Of a DNA stretch of 64,000 nucleotides, positions 61,820 to 64,000 are shown in pieces. Both the position numbers and the translations under genes were made by a program. The DNA lies in assembly GCF_000685095.1 (NCBI RefSeq), contig NZ_BAYE01000002.1, forward strand, positions 607,824 to 671,823. The letters run 5' to 3'. Below the pieces are notes generated by a model. That model saw nothing but the letters and a program-made list of their open reading frames with translations. It had not been told where the DNA came from and did no database searches. The stretch is from Paraburkholderia caledonica NBRC 102488. GTDB taxonomy: Bacteria > Pseudomonadota > Gammaproteobacteria > Burkholderiales > Burkholderiaceae. Numbering within the stretch: the stretch's first letter is position 1; every line of letters starts with the position of its first letter.

Positions 61820-63109
61820 ATGAACCGCGACCCCGGTCCACATCATCCGCTCGTTCAACGTCTGAGCGACGCGCGTCAAGTTACCGACGCCCTCTTTTCC
61901 ATCGTCAAGCCCGAGTTTCTGTACGAGAGACCGATCCGTGAACGGCACCGGATCGTGTTCTATATCGGGCACCTCGAAGCTTTCGATCGTAATCTGTTCG
62001 ACAAGCGCCTGTTCGATCTACCCGCATTCGATGAGCAACTCGATCAGCTTTTCGCATTCGGTATCGACCCGGTAGATGGCGGTTTTCCGACCGATCAGCC
62101 TGGCGACTGGCCTTCGCTCGATACCGTGCGGCAATACGGTTTGAATGCCCGCCGACAGATCGACCGCGAACTGCAGGCGCTTACCGATTCCGCGCGAGTC
62201 GAGGCTTCCGGGCAACTGCTCAACGTGGCAATCGAGCATCGATTGATGCATGCCGAGACGCTTGCCTACATGCTTCACCAATTGCCGATGGAGCAGAAGG
62301 TGACGGATTTGCGCGAGCCTGTCGTGCCCGGTCCGGGGCGCGTGAACAGCCTCTCGCCGATGGTCAGCGTACCGGCCGGTCCGGCTGTGATCGGGATGCC
62401 GCGCAACGGCGGCCGCTTCGGCTGGGACAACGAGTTCGGTGAATTGCACGTCGACGTGCCTGCGTTCGAGATCGACCGCTATATGGTCACGAACGCCGCG
62501 TTCTGCGAGTTCATCGAAGCCGGCGGTTATCGCGAGCGGAAATGGTGGACGGACGAAGACTGGGCGTGGAAGGAAACCGAACGCATAGAACATCCCGCGT
62601 GCTGGTCGCGACGCGGGGCGAGCAGCCAACGTGGCGAATGGATGCTGCGTACGATGTTCGACGAAGTACCGCTTCCACCCGACTGGCCGGCATACGTGAG
62701 CCACGCGGAAGCGAGCGCCTATGCGCGCTGGGCGGGGAAGGCGCTGCCGACGGAAGCGCAATGGCAGCGCGCGGCGCACGGCGCGCCGCATGCGGGCTCC
62801 GGCAACTTCGACTTTCGCAGTTGGGACCCGCGTCCGGTCGACGCTTATCCGGACAATGTCAGCGCGTTCGGCGTTGAAGGCCAGTACGGCAACGGCTGGG
62901 AGTGGACTTCTACTTTGTTCGACGGATTGCCGGGCTTCGAACCGTTTCCGTTCTATCTGGGTTATTCGGCCAACTTCTTCGACGGCAAGCATTACGTGCT
63001 GAAGGGCGGATCGGCGCGCACCGCACAGTGCATGTTACGACCGACATTCCGCAACTGGTTTCAGCCGCATTACCAGTATGTTTACGCGGGGTTTCGGTGC
63101 GTGAGGTGA
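61820..63109 (+). CDS. EgtB-like nonheme iron sulfoxide synthase family protein (DinB plus FGE-sulfatase domain)
   Basis: A 429-residue SUMF1/EgtB/PvdO family protein. The N-terminal DinB-like domain supplies the iron ligands expected for EgtB: His51 (YIGHLEAFDRN), and His140 and His144 in the HxxxHxE motif (EHRLMHAETL). The C-terminal FGE domain has WDNEFGELHVDVPAFEIDRYMVTN and GGSARTAQCMLRPTFRNWFQPHYQYVYAGFR. EgtB joins cysteine derivatives to trimethylhistidine in ergothioneine synthesis. No egtD methyltransferase is visible in the window; an open frame starting at its stop codon may be the remains of a partner. The ATG at 61820 follows AAGGAGA. Confidence 0.88.
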   Translation: MNRDPGPHHPLVQRLSDARQVTDALFSIVKPEFLYERPIRERHRIVFYIGHLEAFDRNLFDKRLFDLPAFDEQLDQLFAFGIDPVDGGFPTDQPGDWPSLDTVRQYGLNARRQIDRELQALTDSARVEASGQLLNVAIEHRLMHAETLAYMLHQLPMEQKVTDLREPVVPGPGRVNSLSPMVSVPAGPAVIGMPRNGGRFGWDNEFGELHVDVPAFEIDRYMVTNAAFCEFIEAGGYRERKWWTDEDWAWKETERIEHPACWSRRGASSQRGEWMLRTMFDEVPLPPDWPAYVSHAEASAYARWAGKALPTEAQWQRAAHGAPHAGSGNFDFRSWDPRPVDAYPDNVSAFGVEGQYGNGWEWTSTLFDGLPGFEPFPFYLGYSANFFDGKHYVLKGGSARTAQCMLRPTFRNWFQPHYQYVYAGFRCVR

Positions 63110-63314
63110 TGACTAATACCGAATTCTTCCGCCACTCGCCGCGTTCCACCGCCAGCGTCTCGGCTGATGCAGTGCGGGAATTGCTCAGCGAGCTTAGCCT
63201 GAGCGAGAATCCGGATACCGTCGCAACGCGTCGGCACGAATGCGCATCCGCGATGTTGCGCATAGTGTGTATCGGTGGCATCATTATGATACCGATTCCG
63301 ACAGGAGAACTTCC
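63109..63314 (+). other. Possible start of a coupled, truncated downstream gene
   Basis: ATG at 63109 overlaps the EgtB-like stop (TGATG), and GAGG precedes it, which is the layout of translationally coupled operon genes. The first 45 codons (MTNTEFFRHSPRSTASVSAD and on) use native, GC-rich codons, then the frame passes into the ccdA promoter region and overlaps ccdA in another frame. It may be the beginning of a gene whose remainder was lost when the toxin-antitoxin module arrived. I cannot assign a family. Confidence 0.35.
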
Positions 63315-63557
63315 ATGGGTTCCCCCTACGCCAGCGTCCCGAAGCGGTCCACCAACGTCTCGTTGGCGGACAGCCTTCTGGCTGAAGCCAAGAATCTCGG
63401 TATCAACGTATCTCAGGCAGCTGAAGCTGGATTGGCCAAGGCGGTGTCCGAGGAGCGTGCTGCTCGCTGGCTGAAGGAGAACGCAGAAGCGATCGCTAGC
63501 TCCAACTCATACGTGGAAGAGCACGGTTTGCCGCTGACGGCGTTCCGGATGTTCTGA
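63315..63557 (+). CDS. ccdA: CcdA-family antitoxin
   Basis: An 80-residue antitoxin. The N-terminal ribbon-helix-helix (TNVSLADSLLAEAKNLGINVSQ) binds DNA, and the C-terminal segment (ERAARWLKENAEAIASSNSY, VEEHGLPL) is the part that wraps the CcdB toxin. The ending EEHGLPLTAFRMF is typical of chromosomal CcdA. The ATG at 63315 follows AGGAG. The stop overlaps the ccdB start by one base. GC and A/T codon use are lower than in the neighbours, suggesting acquisition. Confidence 0.92.
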   Translation: MGSPYASVPKRSTNVSLADSLLAEAKNLGINVSQAAEAGLAKAVSEERAARWLKENAEAIASSNSYVEEHGLPLTAFRMF

Positions 63558-63856
63558 TGGCGCGATTCAGCGCATATCGACATCCTCAGGCAACGGGTTT
63601 TCTTCTGGACGTCCAGTCGGATTTGCTGAGTCACCTGAACGTGCGGGTCGTGATTCCGTTAATGCCGCTGGCTCAGGCACCTAAACCTGCCGAGAGGCTC
63701 AATCCAATCTTCGAGATTGATGGCGAACCGTACTCGATGGTCACGCAATACATGGCCTCGGTTCCAGTAAAAGAACTTAAGCACGCTGCGTTCAGCTTGA
63801 GTCATCGATACGACGAAATAGTTGCGGCGATAGATCTTCTGCTACAGGGATTCTAA
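63557..63856 (+). CDS. ccdB: CcdB-family toxin
   Basis: A 99-residue CcdB toxin, a DNA gyrase poison. Family marks are ARFSAYRHPQATGFLLDVQS at the start, NVRVVIPLMPL, NPIFEIDGEPYSMVTQYMASV and a C-terminus IDLLLQGF close to the gyrase-contact end of F-plasmid CcdB (WGI). It is coupled to ccdA by TGATG. The unit ends with a terminator at 63871. It is chromosomal here and may stabilise the segment or act in stress. Confidence 0.93.
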   Translation: MARFSAYRHPQATGFLLDVQSDLLSHLNVRVVIPLMPLAQAPKPAERLNPIFEIDGEPYSMVTQYMASVPVKELKHAAFSLSHRYDEIVAAIDLLLQGF

Positions 63857-63870
63857 TCACCCGAAACCGC

Positions 63871-63908
63871 GCCCGCCGCGTTCCCTTTATGGGACCGGCG
63901 GCTTTTTC
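63871..63908 (+). terminator. Terminator after ccdAB
   Basis: CCGCCG...TCCC pairs with GGGA...CGGCGG around TTTAT with a small bulge, and the stem is followed by five Ts at 63903-63907. It ends the toxin-antitoxin unit. Confidence 0.75.
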
Positions 63909-63950
63909 GTCTGGGCGCGCCGCGTTTTCGGGTTGCAGCGTCGCAGGGAA

Positions 63951-63979
63951 TTTTCCGAGGCCCCTCGTTCCTCGGAAAA
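63951..63979. repeat. Perfect inverted repeat near the right edge
   Basis: TTTTCCGAGG (63951-63960) and CCTCGGAAAA (63970-63979) are exact complements around a nine-base loop. There is no T run beyond the stem in either direction except the arms themselves. It could be a terminator of a gene beyond the edge, or an end of an inserted element. Confidence 0.5.
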
Positions 63980-64000
63980 CGGAGAGATTTGGGGACTGTT

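Noticed and set aside
1..64000. CRISPR arrays, tRNA or rRNA genes, prophage and insertion sequences
   Set aside because: I saw no regularly spaced repeats, no cloverleaf-type sequences, no transposase or phage structural genes in the window.

Overview
The window looks like a chromosomal segment of a Burkholderiales betaproteobacterium, most likely Paraburkholderia or a close relative. The signs are very high GC with strong third-position GC, a Gram-negative porin, an EpsC-type serine acetyltransferase, a cluster-bearing FNR, a beta-ketoadipate (pca) operon with a divergent LysR gene, and an acyl-homoserine-lactone circuit with an rsaL gene between luxR and luxI, as in the BraI/BraR systems of that genus. 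I see no rRNA, tRNA, CRISPR array, prophage or intact insertion sequence.

Region 1 (1-12150) is a ten-gene leftward operon with a divergent TetR/RutR-like gene. It encodes a two-subunit molybdenum hydroxylase of the nicotinate dehydrogenase/isoquinoline oxidoreductase type (the large subunit runs off the left edge), an enamidase-like amidohydrolase, a branched-chain-type ABC importer with fused permeases, two tandem DUF1185 proteins, a UPF0280 protein and a 6-hydroxynicotinate-reductase-like iron-sulfur protein. This resembles the reductive nicotinate route (hydroxylation, ring reduction, enamide hydrolysis) placed in an organism that looks aerobic, with several unassigned partners. It is the best candidate here for an undescribed system.

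Region 2 (12200-27950) holds pcaIJBDC with its LysR gene, a GTP cyclohydrolase I, an EamA exporter, a DedA-rhodanese fusion, a cache-GGDEF diguanylate cyclase, a CHAD/Pit/PPK2 phosphate-polyphosphate group, a VOC protein and a cytoplasmic-looking trypsin-like protease.

Region 3 (28000-45100) holds gamma-glutamyltransferase, a 14-helix MFS exporter, a tightly overlapping four-gene operon (CDP-alcohol phosphatidyltransferase, 2OG-Fe(II) oxygenase, HpnL-like membrane protein, nucleotidyltransferase) that looks like an unassigned lipid or head-group pathway, PhoX with a good PHO box, a porin, EpsC coupled to an AraC regulator, and several small genes of unknown function.

Region 4 (45100-54750) is a sugar-acid-like catabolic set (spermidine/iron-type ABC importer, SMP-30 lactonase, DHDPS-family aldolase, FadR-type GntR regulator) that appears to share an operator motif. 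Between the aldolase gene and the regulator gene lies a quorum-sensing cassette (luxR, rsaL, luxI) with a perfect 20-bp lux box. The LuxR protein has a proline in place of a near-invariant leucine of its DNA-binding domain.

Region 5 (54750-64000) holds a universal stress protein with an FNR-like site, a single-domain response regulator, an orphan 2-oxoglutarate dehydrogenase E1-like protein lacking the usual N-terminus, a chemotaxis receptor, an FNR-type regulator, an EgtB-like enzyme and a CcdA/CcdB toxin-antitoxin pair.
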